Source of the DNA: Candidatus Borrarchaeum weybense
GTDB lineage: Archaea; Asgardarchaeota; Sifarchaeia; Borrarchaeales; Borrarchaeaceae
DNA: 64,000 nt
Reading direction: 5' to 3'
Assembly (NCBI GenBank): GCA_019057385.1
Contig: JAHQJS010000006.1
Span: 765,038-829,037, forward strand
This document shows positions 26,590-35,261 of this stretch, piece by piece (the stretch's first letter is position 1; the number at the start of each line of letters is the position of its first letter). The translations under genes were made by a program, and so were the position numbers. The notes beneath the pieces were generated by a model. It saw only the letters and a program-made list of their open reading frames with translations. It had not been told where the DNA came from and did no database searches.

Positions 26590-27633
26590 TTAAGGAACTT
26601 CTAACCGAAATTCTTTTCGAAGGTTTTTTACGGCTCCCATCATGTTTTTTAATTTTGCTAACGTTATATTGTAGGCAATTTCAGATGGAATAGCAAACTT
26701 TAGATTTCCAAACGCGCAGTCTGGGTCAATTATGAGATTTTCAATTCCATAGCGATTTGAAGCTTTTAATATCCGTGACCTAACGTCCTTTTCGGTTTCT
26801 ACAGCACGTTGCCAAGGTACTTTCCCTCTTCGAATGTCCTCCAATAAAAGTGGATCAAAAACTGAAGCGAGGCATCCATAACCAATCATTTTATCATAAC
26901 TTTCTAAATCCTGTTTTGTATATGCCTTTAGATTGTCAGGGTTGTTTACAAAATCGTGATCAAGATACAAGACATTATCAAGTTGAAGAAGTAGTTTAGA
27001 AATTGAAAAGATATCATCACATACATGTATCGAAGGAATAGCTCTGGATACTCCTTTAAAAACAATATCAAGGCACTTAAGTGCAAAATCTTCCTCTATC
27101 GCGAACTGAGCTATAGCGAAGTTCAAAATATGTTCATAAATAGTGACTATTGCGACCCCTTCTTTATCAATATCATAAACAATTTTTTTGATTATATAAG
27201 CTAATTTCTCTACAATATCTGGCATTAAAAGTGCGGGCATATCTGCTATTTTAATAAAATATGCCAGAGTAAAAGGACCAGTAACATAGACTTTTATGCC
27301 ATCTATTTTTGTGTTAAATCCAGCATTCTCAATATAATTTTTAGTCCATATTAACTCAGGAAGAACAAAAGGTTCACGAGGAGGGATAAGATCTCCTATA
27401 ACGTGTGTAATTCCGTTTTTTATTTCGATCCCACAATTTTGCTCTGCTAAAGGTTCCAAAAACATCAGACTCATATCTTCGAGCTGGGGTACTATCGGAA
27501 AGTCAATTTCTAAAGATATTTGATCAAAAAGAATCTGTTCCATATTAGCTTGAGTTTTATCTAAAGGAAAGCTATCCACAATAGTTGTTTTCAATTTCCC
27601 ATGCAGGTCACTAGAGTTTCTTTGTTGTATCAT
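26590..27633 (-). CDS. MetE-like (cobalamin-independent) methyltransferase, archaeal C-terminal-domain type
   Basis: The ~347-residue protein matches the C-terminal catalytic barrel of cobalamin-independent methionine synthase. It has KTTIVDSFPL near the start (the family's T-x-V-G-S-[FY]-P), zinc ligands His and Cys in SIHVCDD, and Cys in IIDPDCAFGNLK (the P-D-C-G-L motif). Archaeal single-domain MetE relatives use corrinoid or other methyl donors to methylate homocysteine. The changes DSFP for GSFP and CAFG for CGLK point to a divergent member. GAGGAACC lies 8 nt before ATG 27633; the upstream ATG 27654 overlaps the stop of the preceding small membrane protein gene and lacks an SD. The two are certainly in one operon. 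Confidence 0.78.
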   Translation of the reverse strand: MIQQRNSSDLHGKLKTTIVDSFPLDKTQANMEQILFDQISLEIDFPIVPQLEDMSLMFLEPLAEQNCGIEIKNGITHVIGDLIPPREPFVLPELIWTKNYIENAGFNTKIDGIKVYVTGPFTLAYFIKIADMPALLMPDIVEKLAYIIKKIVYDIDKEGVAIVTIYEHILNFAIAQFAIEEDFALKCLDIVFKGVSRAIPSIHVCDDIFSISKLLLQLDNVLYLDHDFVNNPDNLKAYTKQDLESYDKMIGYGCLASVFDPLLLEDIRRGKVPWQRAVETEKDVRSRILKASNRYGIENLIIDPDCAFGNLKFAIPSEIAYNITLAKLKNMMGAVKNLRKEFRLEVP

Positions 27634-27650
27634 TCGCAGGTTCCTCAGTT

Positions 27651-27932
27651 TCATTCGTCAACACTGCATATCAAACCATGATAAAAACATAGTAGGATAG
27701 GCCCCCAGGAAAAAACAACTGGTAACTCAATTAATAGAAGTTCATTAGAAATCTCCACTCCGATATTGAAAAAATAGAAAAGAAGGGGTATCGAAACGAT
27801 CCATATAAGCAACAATAATGTCGAAAATTTATATCTTTTTGATAAATCAAGGAGTAGCAGTAATAACGATTTAATTTCTGTGAGAATATATTTGAGTTCT
27901 ATAATTAGTTTCGTTTTAATATTTTCAGTCAT
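27651..27932 (-). CDS. small two-helix membrane protein
   Basis: The 93-residue protein has two hydrophobic segments (beginning near FSTLLLLIWIVSIPLLFYFF and LLLIELPVVFSWGPILLCF) after a charged helical N-terminus. The start at 27932 is preceded by AGGGGAAACCTCAG. Its stop is next to the start region of the MetE-like gene, so the two are coupled. No family is recognised. It could be a membrane tether or a small subunit. Confidence 0.65.
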   Translation of the reverse strand: MTENIKTKLIIELKYILTEIKSLLLLLLDLSKRYKFSTLLLLIWIVSIPLLFYFFNIGVEISNELLLIELPVVFSWGPILLCFYHGLICSVDE

Positions 27933-28111
27933 CTGAGGTTTCCCCTAAACCATGATAAAGATCGGTAGATACTGTCCTGAATACATCTTCTAACTATAAG
28001 AATGAATCTAACTAGACTCATTCAAAATTCGATCTTATCATTTTGGGCTGTATATTAAACAAGTAATAAACTGAAAAAATAGTGCATGAGAAAATATAGA
28101 GAAACATACTT

Positions 28112-28378
28112 TCATTCGTTTTCCAGTTCTAAGCCTGATGTAGGTTTGAAATAATTTGCTATCATATGATAAAACGTTTTAATCTCTTTGAATAAATAGT
28201 TAAAAAAGAACCTCGCATTATCATATAGCTGAATACCTACAACGCTCTCTAAAATCTGTTTTAATGTATAAACGATTATTGTAATTGTACTAATAAAAGC
28301 TCCAATGCCAATAATGCTTACCGTTATGTTAAAACCGCTGAAACTCAGTATTCCACCAAAACCAATAAACTGAAGCAT
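28112..28378 (-). CDS. small membrane protein
   Basis: The 88-residue protein starts with one long hydrophobic region, probably two short helices (SGFNITVSIIGIGAFISTI within it). A basic, aromatic-rich amphipathic helix and the acidic tail LELENE follow. AAGGCGAG precedes ATG 28378. It lies upstream of the two-helix membrane protein on the same strand and could share its transcript. The function is unknown. Confidence 0.55.
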   Translation of the reverse strand: MLQFIGFGGILSFSGFNITVSIIGIGAFISTITIIVYTLKQILESVVGIQLYDNARFFFNYLFKEIKTFYHMIANYFKPTSGLELENE

Positions 28379-28498
28379 ATTTCTCGCCTTATTTAATGGT
28401 CAGGTTGTTTTAACGTATTAATTTTAATTAAATATTTTGGTAAAACTGTTCGTACAATTCCCCTCCCCTTGTTAAGTAGTTGGTTACTTTGTATCTTA

Positions 28499-29032
28499 TT
28501 AATCTTCTTGCCCTGATAATTCTCCGTAGAGTTCTGCTGCTTGCTCTAAGACGATTCGCAATTGAGTGATTTCAGGATTCTTATCAAGAAGTGCAGGTAA
28601 AATACATATGAGAAAACGCCGTGCAAGACGAAGTGATGGACTTTTTAAAATAGTTTTTTGAAAGGAATTCTTAAAATAGTTGATTCCTGATTTAGAAATC
28701 TTAATTGAATTGTTAGCGTGATGAATAATCAGGTTTGAATGAATCAGTGAATGTAAATGATTAGAAAAAGCATCTTGATTGGGAATTCCATAAATAGATT
28801 CTGTCCCTAAAATACATTCAATGAATTGAACTATTTCGTATAATTCGTTCTTGGTTAAAATTCGCCCCTCAACTAAAGAGAGGATGAAGAGTATCTCATC
28901 TTTTTGCGAGAGTTTACCGTTAGATATTAAATTCGGATCTAGTTCTTCTTGTGATTCTATAAAGCTTGATAGCGCTATCTGTCGAAAATTTGGTTCCCTT
29001 TGTGAATAAGCTGGTGTCTTCAAATATTTCAA
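28499..29032 (-). CDS. hypothetical helical protein, possibly winged-helix
   Basis: This soluble 177-residue protein is mostly helical. A central part (KDEILFILSLVEGRILTKNE, then LIHSNLIIHHANNSIKISKS) has the helix-turn-wing feel of a winged-helix domain, with GINYF as the wing exit. The C-terminal region is a helical bundle ending SGQED. No family is recognised. It may be a transcription-linked regulator, which is inference from fold resemblance only. A ~300-bp AT-rich interval without a visible gene separates it from the TnpB element. Confidence 0.55.
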   Translation of the reverse strand: MKYLKTPAYSQREPNFRQIALSSFIESQEELDPNLISNGKLSQKDEILFILSLVEGRILTKNELYEIVQFIECILGTESIYGIPNQDAFSNHLHSLIHSNLIIHHANNSIKISKSGINYFKNSFQKTILKSPSLRLARRFLICILPALLDKNPEITQLRIVLEQAAELYGELSGQED

Positions 29033-29321
29033 ATTCCTAATTCCTTTATTTCCTGTTTAAAGACTTTTATCGGTTGCTTATATATTGACGGAGAGTTGGG
29101 TGAAACTGAAAACAACTTCTATTATCAATCCTAGAAAGGATGTGTCGGTTTTTTTTGGTACTAGCGAATAAAAAACGATGAGATGCGTTAAGACAACTTA
29201 TTATAACTTAATGTTTTCTATCTTCTTTGTTAACAATTTAATAAGTCATTAAAACTAATAATAGTGAAATTTTTTTTCTTACAAATACGATTGGGTGGAG
29301 TTTTTTATTAAACCTACATTT

Positions 29322-29460
29322 GTGAACTACCTCACGCTAAAGCAGTGAGGCTTCCTGTTTCTGCGACCATACTTGCCTCAACATAGGCTATCTGGTTCAG
29401 ATAGTCCAACGTTAACGTAGAGGTATTAGTCTCCGCAGGCGTAACTTCGGTAGGTCCCCT
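29322..29460 (-). ncRNA. putative reRNA of TnpB (3' end of tnpB to right end)
   Basis: In characterised TnpB elements the guide RNA overlaps the 3' end of tnpB and ends at the transposon right end, with the guide copied from flanking DNA. Here that region ends with the hairpin CCTCACTGCTTTAGCGTGAGG followed by TAGTTCAC (shown within 29322-29350). The predicted guide would begin AAATGTAGGTTTAATAAAAA on the minus strand. The start of the scaffold is not defined from sequence; the given extent is an estimate. Related ends occur at 23418 and 39192. Confidence 0.5.
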
Positions 29461-30603
29461 ACCTAGCATTCTATGCCCTTCGTGTTCTATTACACAACTG
29501 CTGTTATAATCACGATCTATCACCAGACCACAATGATGACACACGTAAGTACGTTCGGCTAAACTCATGGGGCGCTGGTGACCGCACCGCGAACAGGTCT
29601 TGGTGGAGGGGAAAAAACGGTCAATTTCCACCGGTGTTTGCACCTTTATTTCAAGCATGCGAATTATTCCACCGAGGCTGGTTGACAGCATTCTTCTACC
29701 CCACAGGCGTTGCCACGAGCGTAAATTCTCGTTTTGATAACATATCATTTGGAAATTAGTACACAAGAAATGAACTAGTTTATTGCGAATGTCTCGTTTA
29801 ATATTGGTAGTTTTGGCGTAGGCTTTGAGTAATTTATATAGCGTTTTCCACCAGTTCTTACTGCGATACTGCTTACGACCTAATTGTTTACATAATTGCT
29901 TTATACGGCGCGTAACTGGTACTTTGTATTGTATACGTATCCCGTTCGAAAGCGATAACTGGTTTTTTACCCCAAAATCAATACCAATTGACTGTGCTGG
30001 CACTACCATCGCCGGACTGTGTTTTCGCGGAGTATAGGTAGTTATGGCCACGTAATAATCACCATGCTGGTGAAGGAGCGTAGCATTGGCACATTCACAA
30101 TTAGGCGGCAACTGTTCCAATCCGTTGACACGCAGTTTTTGCGGTATCTTTTGAAACTGCATATATTTGCCGTTGATAAGCTTGTAGGTATTGCCGTACT
30201 GCTTGAGCGGGATGGAATCCACATGGGACTTAAACTTCAAGCGTCCAATCTTGTGACCCTTAGTTTTCAGACGCGCTAAGCCGCGTATATTCTGTTGGGT
30301 GCGTGTTATAATACTTTGACGCATGTGTGACGATAACTGCCTCAATTGGCGTCGCTCAAAGTGGTCTTTAACCTTCACTGGCACGACTGTTATTTTATCA
30401 TCGATGGAAAATACGTTAGGATGGCCAACGCAAAAATTGTACAGCCATTTCGCCTCCAAAAATAAGAGTTTTAAGCGAGTTAATGAGTCTTGGTTTAAAT
30501 GCGAGCGGTCTAGCTTGACGGTATACACCCGGCACTTCATGTGTTTACGCCGCTCCTTAGTGTCCTTTAAAGTAGCTTTGATCTGCTGGTTCTTTGTTAA
30601 CAT
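29332..30603 (-). CDS. tnpB: TnpB RNA-guided nuclease (OrfB)
   Basis: The 423-residue TnpB is in the Cas12-ancestor family of reRNA-guided dsDNA nucleases. It has an N-terminal wedge/REC part, RuvC-I Asp209 (SIGIDFGVKN), RuvC-II Glu292 (YQNENL), a zinc finger Cys337/Cys340 and Cys355/Cys358 (CSRCG, CHHCG), and RuvC-III Asp365 (DRDYNSS). All catalytic residues are present and the frame is uninterrupted. The extra ~60-residue C-terminal tail after RuvC-III overlaps the guide-RNA region, as is usual. An internal Met (MKCRVYTVKL) may be the true start. It probably functions with the RNA at its 3' end. Confidence 0.92.
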   Translation of the reverse strand: MLTKNQQIKATLKDTKERRKHMKCRVYTVKLDRSHLNQDSLTRLKLLFLEAKWLYNFCVGHPNVFSIDDKITVVPVKVKDHFERRQLRQLSSHMRQSIITRTQQNIRGLARLKTKGHKIGRLKFKSHVDSIPLKQYGNTYKLINGKYMQFQKIPQKLRVNGLEQLPPNCECANATLLHQHGDYYVAITTYTPRKHSPAMVVPAQSIGIDFGVKNQLSLSNGIRIQYKVPVTRRIKQLCKQLGRKQYRSKNWWKTLYKLLKAYAKTTNIKRDIRNKLVHFLCTNFQMICYQNENLRSWQRLWGRRMLSTSLGGIIRMLEIKVQTPVEIDRFFPSTKTCSRCGHQRPMSLAERTYVCHHCGLVIDRDYNSSCVIEHEGHRMLGRGPTEVTPAETNTSTLTLDYLNQIAYVEASMVAETGSLTALA

Positions 30604-30868
30604 GACACAAGTGCTCCGAACAACTTATAATAACTCGTTAATAATATACAACACAATCGCTCACTTTTTGTACTCCAACTGTTTTTATAAACACAGCATA
30701 AATTCTCACAAAGTTAAAAAATAGCCTATCCTTACACCATTTATCCCCAAGCTAAAGCAATGGGGCTTACTTGTGTCTTAACGATGTAAGGTTGAAAAAT
30801 TATATTAAGGAAATTCTCCTAACATAAAGAAAAGAAATCATAATAAAAAATTAATGAGGTCATAGACC

Positions 30869-31627
30869 ATGTCTAGTAATGACGTTAAAATCAATGTAAG
30901 TGAAATACAGGCTGAAAAACCATATGTACTAATTGGACTTCCTGATGTTGGCTTGATAGGGGTCATCAGTGCATCCCAATTAATTAAATCTCTTAACATG
31001 AAACCAATAGGGTCTATTGACTCAGAGCAATTACCTCCCATCGCTGTTATCCATGAAACGATACCTATGGCTCCTCTAAGAGTATATGGTGCCGAGAATG
31101 TCATCCTTGTTGTTAGTGAAATTCCGTTACCTCCTACTCTTATACGCCCATTCTCAAAAGCAGTAGTGAACTGGGCAAAAAGATTGAACCCAACTGCTGT
31201 TCTCTCTCTCGCCGGTATTCCAGTACCCAACCGGATGGATATTGAACAACCTGGCATATATGCTGTCTCATCAGGAGGACCTGCAGCAGCTATTCTTGGG
31301 GATTTAGAGTCGATACAAGTTCAAAAACTTGAAGAAGGTTTTATGGCAGGACCATATGCTTCTATACTTAATAACTGCATAACAGAGGCTGTGCCAAATA
31401 TAACGTTTCTAGTTCAGTCTCATATGAATTATCCTGACCCAGGAGCTGCTGCCATATTGCTGGAAACTGTCGCAAAATTCCTGAATGTCACAGTCGATGT
31501 CGAACCATTGCTTGAACAAGCAGAAGAAATCAGACTTCGAATGAGAGATACAATGAGACGGACTAGCGACACCATGCAACAAGTTGATAAAACACAAGAA
31601 TACGAAATTCCCGCTTTCTACGGCTAA
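30869..31627 (+). CDS. PAC2-family proteasome assembly chaperone-like protein
   Basis: The 252-residue protein matches the PAC2 family (archaeal PbaB and relatives, ATP-grasp-like COG2047 proteins). It has PYVLIGLPDVGLIGVISA near the start, then IPLPPTLIRP, VLSLAGIPVPNR, GPAAAILG and the C-terminal NYPDPGAAAILLE. PAC2 chaperones help assemble 20S proteasome alpha rings. A helical tail of ~40 residues follows. ATG 30869 is preceded by ATGAGGTC. The Hsp20 gene begins 12 bp downstream, so a proteostasis operon is likely. It starts just beyond the left end of the TnpB element. Confidence 0.85.
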   Translation: MSSNDVKINVSEIQAEKPYVLIGLPDVGLIGVISASQLIKSLNMKPIGSIDSEQLPPIAVIHETIPMAPLRVYGAENVILVVSEIPLPPTLIRPFSKAVVNWAKRLNPTAVLSLAGIPVPNRMDIEQPGIYAVSSGGPAAAILGDLESIQVQKLEEGFMAGPYASILNNCITEAVPNITFLVQSHMNYPDPGAAAILLETVAKFLNVTVDVEPLLEQAEEIRLRMRDTMRRTSDTMQQVDKTQEYEIPAFYG

Positions 31628-31639
31628 GGGGGTGTAAGA

Positions 31640-32083
31640 ATGTCAAAAAAATCAAAATCCATTGTAAGAATGATGGATGAATTATTTGAAAGGATGGAAA
31701 GTTCCATAAATGAAATTCTAAGAAAAGGCTTCCTGAAACCCTCTTTTGATTTACGGCACTGTTGCCTAGAGCCACTTATCGAGATTAGTGAAACCGCTGA
31801 TAACTTAATCGTCGTTTATGATTTGCCTTATATTCGCTCGCCAGACGACATTGAGATCAAAGCTACGCCAACTTCCTTAGAACTAGACGCACAATTTAAA
31901 GAACCAGTAAAACTCGAAAAATGGGGAACTGTTCAGAAGGAGACAGAGTTTAAGCATTATCATCACGTGATCAGGAAACTGCCTGTGGAGGTTGTTCCTG
32001 ATAAAGCAACATCTCGATTTAAGCAAGGGTTACTGGAGATCACTCTTCCGAAGGTTAAGCCTCATAAAATTAAGGTTGAATGA
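31640..32083 (+). CDS. small heat-shock protein, Hsp20/alpha-crystallin
   Basis: The 147-residue chaperone has a ~45-residue helical N-terminus (MMDELFERMESSINEIL), an alpha-crystallin domain (LIEISETADNLIVVYDLP through FKQGLLEITLPK) and a short C-terminal tail. The conserved G-x-L-x-[IV]-x-[LV]-P is seen as GLLEITLP. It holds unfolding proteins without ATP. A C-terminal I-x-I/V motif (KIKV) is present and would mediate oligomerisation. Co-transcribed with the PAC2 gene (12-bp gap, GGGGGTG upstream). Confidence 0.9.
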   Translation: MSKKSKSIVRMMDELFERMESSINEILRKGFLKPSFDLRHCCLEPLIEISETADNLIVVYDLPYIRSPDDIEIKATPTSLELDAQFKEPVKLEKWGTVQKETEFKHYHHVIRKLPVEVVPDKATSRFKQGLLEITLPKVKPHKIKVE

Positions 32084-32287
32084 GGTCTATCCGACAAAAC
32101 CTCTTTTTTTAATTTCATGTCCTCATGGCGGACGTATATAAAACTACTTGTTATTCAATAGGAAAAGTAACACCTATAGTTTTCTTAAATAATGCAGAGC
32201 ATTTATATTGCCTCTTAACCAATAACCAATAGAATCAACATTGATCCTTTAAAAGATGAATTTCTCAATAATCAAGAGGTTAAGTAG

Positions 32288-33661
32288 TTGGAAGAAGAGC
32301 TACCAGTTTGGTGCCAATTAAGAAAAATACCTATGCAACACTCTCCGGAAGATGCAATAGAGTTTGCAAAAGGAAGGATAGATAGATTTGCAAGACGTCA
32401 GTTCTGGAATGTTAGAGGAGCTGAAGGTAAAGATTTACTTGCAGGACATATCCTTCTAAGGGTTGCTGTTGCCACAGATCCAAGACTTAGCGCTTGGCTA
32501 GTAGAATTTGAAGGCGATCTTTTTGATTATCGATTTAGAAAGGCGTCATTCTCAGATATTATCACAGTAATGCGCTATTTTCTTGGAAACGATAATATTA
32601 TGCTACTCAAAGACCTTGAAGAAAAAATTGATATGCAAATAAAAAAAAGATATTCACTGATTGAGATCGGAGAATATTCAAAATACATCAAAAGAAGCAC
32701 AATAACTCGTGATGGACGTATTACTATTAAAAGAGAGCGACAGAATGTTACACTTCCAAAAGGTTTAAGAAAATATGTTGGTGTTCACTTTACAAAAGTT
32801 CCAACAGTAGTGGGTAAAAGACAGGTTCTATTGCTAAAAGGATGGGCTATTGCCCCTATTTTTGTCTTTCGAGGAACTATTAAACGTGCATTTGAAACTG
32901 AATTAAAAACTAAACTTGAAGGAATTCAAGATCAAATTAAATCTGATAAATCTCTTAAACCGATTATACGAGAACTTAGAGACCATATTAAAATAAATGA
33001 AAAAGCTTTTGTAAAGAGATTTGAAACAGAAATTAGTCCTACTGGGAGACTTTATCAACGTTTTGATCTGTTTCCTGAGTGTATGAACCAATTAATCTCC
33101 ATCCTCACCGAAAAGGGTCACTTAGGACATGGAGAACGCTTACAACTAGGTCTTTTTTTAAAGAAACTAGGAATGCCATTGGAAGAGCAAAAACACTTCT
33201 GGTATCAAAAAGCTGTTGATAACATAGGCTTGACGTTTGAAGAATTTGATAGCAAAGTTGGTTATACTATTGATCATCTTTATGGACAGGCAGGTGGTGG
33301 GACGGATTATGAAGCCCCGAAGTGTGAGACGATTATAACAAGTTATTATTGTGCATTCGCCCAAAAAGCTGCAGATGAGATTATGAAAAGGATACAAACT
33401 GAATTCGAAGAAAAGGATAAACCAACAAGATTTAGTCAAGTTTTAGATGACTTAATGGTAAATTTGATGAATAATGAACCACGAAATGCGTGTGCAAAAC
33501 TTTTCGAATTAAGGTACGGCAAAAGAGCCAAAAAAATTGCGCATCCCATTGGCTATACTCTTTATGCAGCAAAAATCCTAAAGGAGAAAAAGGAAAAGAA
33601 AACCGAAGAGAAAAAAACTACAAAAGCTGAAGTAAATGCAAATGCGAATGAAAATGAATGA
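32288..33661 (+). CDS. priL: DNA primase large subunit PriL
   Basis: PriL partners the catalytic PriS subunit to make RNA primers. The N-terminal helical domain leads to the C-terminal 4Fe-4S domain whose four Cys are visible in FPECMNQL, YEAPKCETI, SYYCAF and NACAKLF, with the conserved GHGERLQLGLFLKKLGM segment between the first and second. The 457-residue length fits archaeal PriL. The Lys/Glu/Asn-rich C-terminal tail (~25 residues) is lineage-specific. TTG 32288 follows GAGGTTA. PriS is not in the window. Confidence 0.93.
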   Translation: MEEELPVWCQLRKIPMQHSPEDAIEFAKGRIDRFARRQFWNVRGAEGKDLLAGHILLRVAVATDPRLSAWLVEFEGDLFDYRFRKASFSDIITVMRYFLGNDNIMLLKDLEEKIDMQIKKRYSLIEIGEYSKYIKRSTITRDGRITIKRERQNVTLPKGLRKYVGVHFTKVPTVVGKRQVLLLKGWAIAPIFVFRGTIKRAFETELKTKLEGIQDQIKSDKSLKPIIRELRDHIKINEKAFVKRFETEISPTGRLYQRFDLFPECMNQLISILTEKGHLGHGERLQLGLFLKKLGMPLEEQKHFWYQKAVDNIGLTFEEFDSKVGYTIDHLYGQAGGGTDYEAPKCETIITSYYCAFAQKAADEIMKRIQTEFEEKDKPTRFSQVLDDLMVNLMNNEPRNACAKLFELRYGKRAKKIAHPIGYTLYAAKILKEKKEKKTEEKKTTKAEVNANANENE

Positions 33662-33694
33662 AAAATAATTCATATTTCAATTTCAATTTCCGGT

Positions 33695-35095
33695 TCAATT
33701 TCCTTGTTCATTCAATTTTTTTAGAAGACCTAATGCCTCTGGGTAATTAGGATCCAATTCTAATGCTTTTTCTACGCATTTTTTGGCTTTTTGGTTATCT
33801 TTTAGTTTATCATAGGCAACAGCTAGTTCATACCAGACTTCTACATCTTGGTGATCGATCTCAACTACTTTCTCAAAGCAATCAATGGTCTTTTGATAAT
33901 CTGCCAATTTCTTGTGCGCAATCCCCATGTAATACCATACATTGATATTCTGCGGTTTTTCCTTTATAATTTCTTCGTAGCATTCAATTTCTTCAGTTGT
34001 CTGACCTAGTGAGCGGTAAGCAGATGCCATGTTAGACCTCGCTTGTGGATGATGAGGGTTAATCTCCAGTGCTTTCTCGAAGCACTCAATGGCCTTCTGA
34101 TAGTCTTCCAGTTTATTATAAGTAGCCCCCATATTATTCCATGCGTTAGAATAATGTGGATCAATTTTAACTGCGCTTTCAAAACTTTTAACTGCGTTCT
34201 GATAGTCTTCTAATTTATAGTAGTCAATACCCATGTTGTACCAGGCTTTTTTATATTGAGGGTCGATTTCTACGGTTTTTTCATAGCATTCGATTGCTTT
34301 AAGTAGATCACCTAAATCTTCATAGGTGATACCCATATTGTACCACGTTTCCACATTCAAGGGGTCAATTTCGACTATTTTCTTATTACATCTTAGAACA
34401 TTTTCGGTATCATCCAGCATGCTGTATGCTTTTTCTAAGATATCCCACGCTTTTGTATCGGAAGGATCCAACTTGACACCTTTTTCGAAATACTCTTTGG
34501 TTTTTTGGGGATTGTTCAGTTTAAAGTAGGCAAGTCCCATGTTGAACCACGCCATAACGTACAATGGGTCGATTTCGACAACCTTCTCAAAGTATTCAAT
34601 TGCTTTTTCATAATTTTCTAAGGGGTGAATATAAATAGATCCCATGTTATTCAAAGCTGCGATGTTGTTTGGTTCAATTTCAAGAGCTTTTTCATAGCAA
34701 TCTATTGCCTCTTCAAGATAGCCTAAGTTACCGTACGCTACTCCCCTGTTATACCAGGCGTTGATATTATTAGGATCTATATCAGCTATTTTTTCACAAC
34801 ATTCGATGACTCTATGATAGTCCCTTAACGCATCGTAGGCGGAACTCATGAGAATCCATGCATTCATATTTTGAGGATCTAGCGTCACTGCTTGTTCATA
34901 GCACTCAATTGCTTCTTGAAATTCGCCTAATTTATCATGAGCGGCTCCTAAATAATACCATGTCTTGCTATCAGGATTGATTTCTACAGCTTTTTTAAAG
35001 CACCCAATTGCTTTTTGAAAATCTCCGGATTCTGCATGATCATGTCCAATGTTAGACCATTCTGAAGCGGTTTTCCCCTCAATTTTGTCTGGCAT
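33695..35095 (-). CDS. TPR repeat protein
   Basis: This 466-residue protein contains about thirteen 34-residue TPR units with strong consensus (A-W-Y-N-M-G...A-I-E-C-[YF]-E-K-A-[LV]-E-I-[DN]-P). No other domain, signal peptide or membrane segment is present. It is likely a cytosolic scaffold for multiprotein assembly. It is similar in style to the TPR protein at 1639-3285 but not a close copy. It faces PriL convergently with ~30 bp between stops. Confidence 0.9.
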   Translation of the reverse strand: MPDKIEGKTASEWSNIGHDHAESGDFQKAIGCFKKAVEINPDSKTWYYLGAAHDKLGEFQEAIECYEQAVTLDPQNMNAWILMSSAYDALRDYHRVIECCEKIADIDPNNINAWYNRGVAYGNLGYLEEAIDCYEKALEIEPNNIAALNNMGSIYIHPLENYEKAIEYFEKVVEIDPLYVMAWFNMGLAYFKLNNPQKTKEYFEKGVKLDPSDTKAWDILEKAYSMLDDTENVLRCNKKIVEIDPLNVETWYNMGITYEDLGDLLKAIECYEKTVEIDPQYKKAWYNMGIDYYKLEDYQNAVKSFESAVKIDPHYSNAWNNMGATYNKLEDYQKAIECFEKALEINPHHPQARSNMASAYRSLGQTTEEIECYEEIIKEKPQNINVWYYMGIAHKKLADYQKTIDCFEKVVEIDHQDVEVWYELAVAYDKLKDNQKAKKCVEKALELDPNYPEALGLLKKLNEQGN

Positions 35096-35261
35096 TTGAA
35101 TCTCCTAATTTCCTCATATAATAATGACACATAAACCTTTTCTACGTGCTAATTATAGATCATGCTCTGAATCCTCTATTACAAATTCTAAAAGAAAATG
35201 GGACAATAAATTATAATCAAGAAACGGTGTTAAAGATGTAAACGCAGATTAAATGGTAGCC

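Larger units (their letters stand above)
29322..30770 (-). mobile_element. TnpB-only IS605-type transposon
   Basis: This element codes for TnpB but no TnpA. Read on the plus strand, the right end (29322) is GTGAACTACCTCACGCTAAA with hairpin CCTCAC...GTGAGG. The left end near 30742-30765 has hairpin CCCCA...TGGGG. Both hairpins hold GCTAAAGCA in the loop and are followed by CTT, so the two termini are related as direct repeats. There is no target duplication, as expected for IS200/IS605. The left boundary is approximate. Confidence 0.8.
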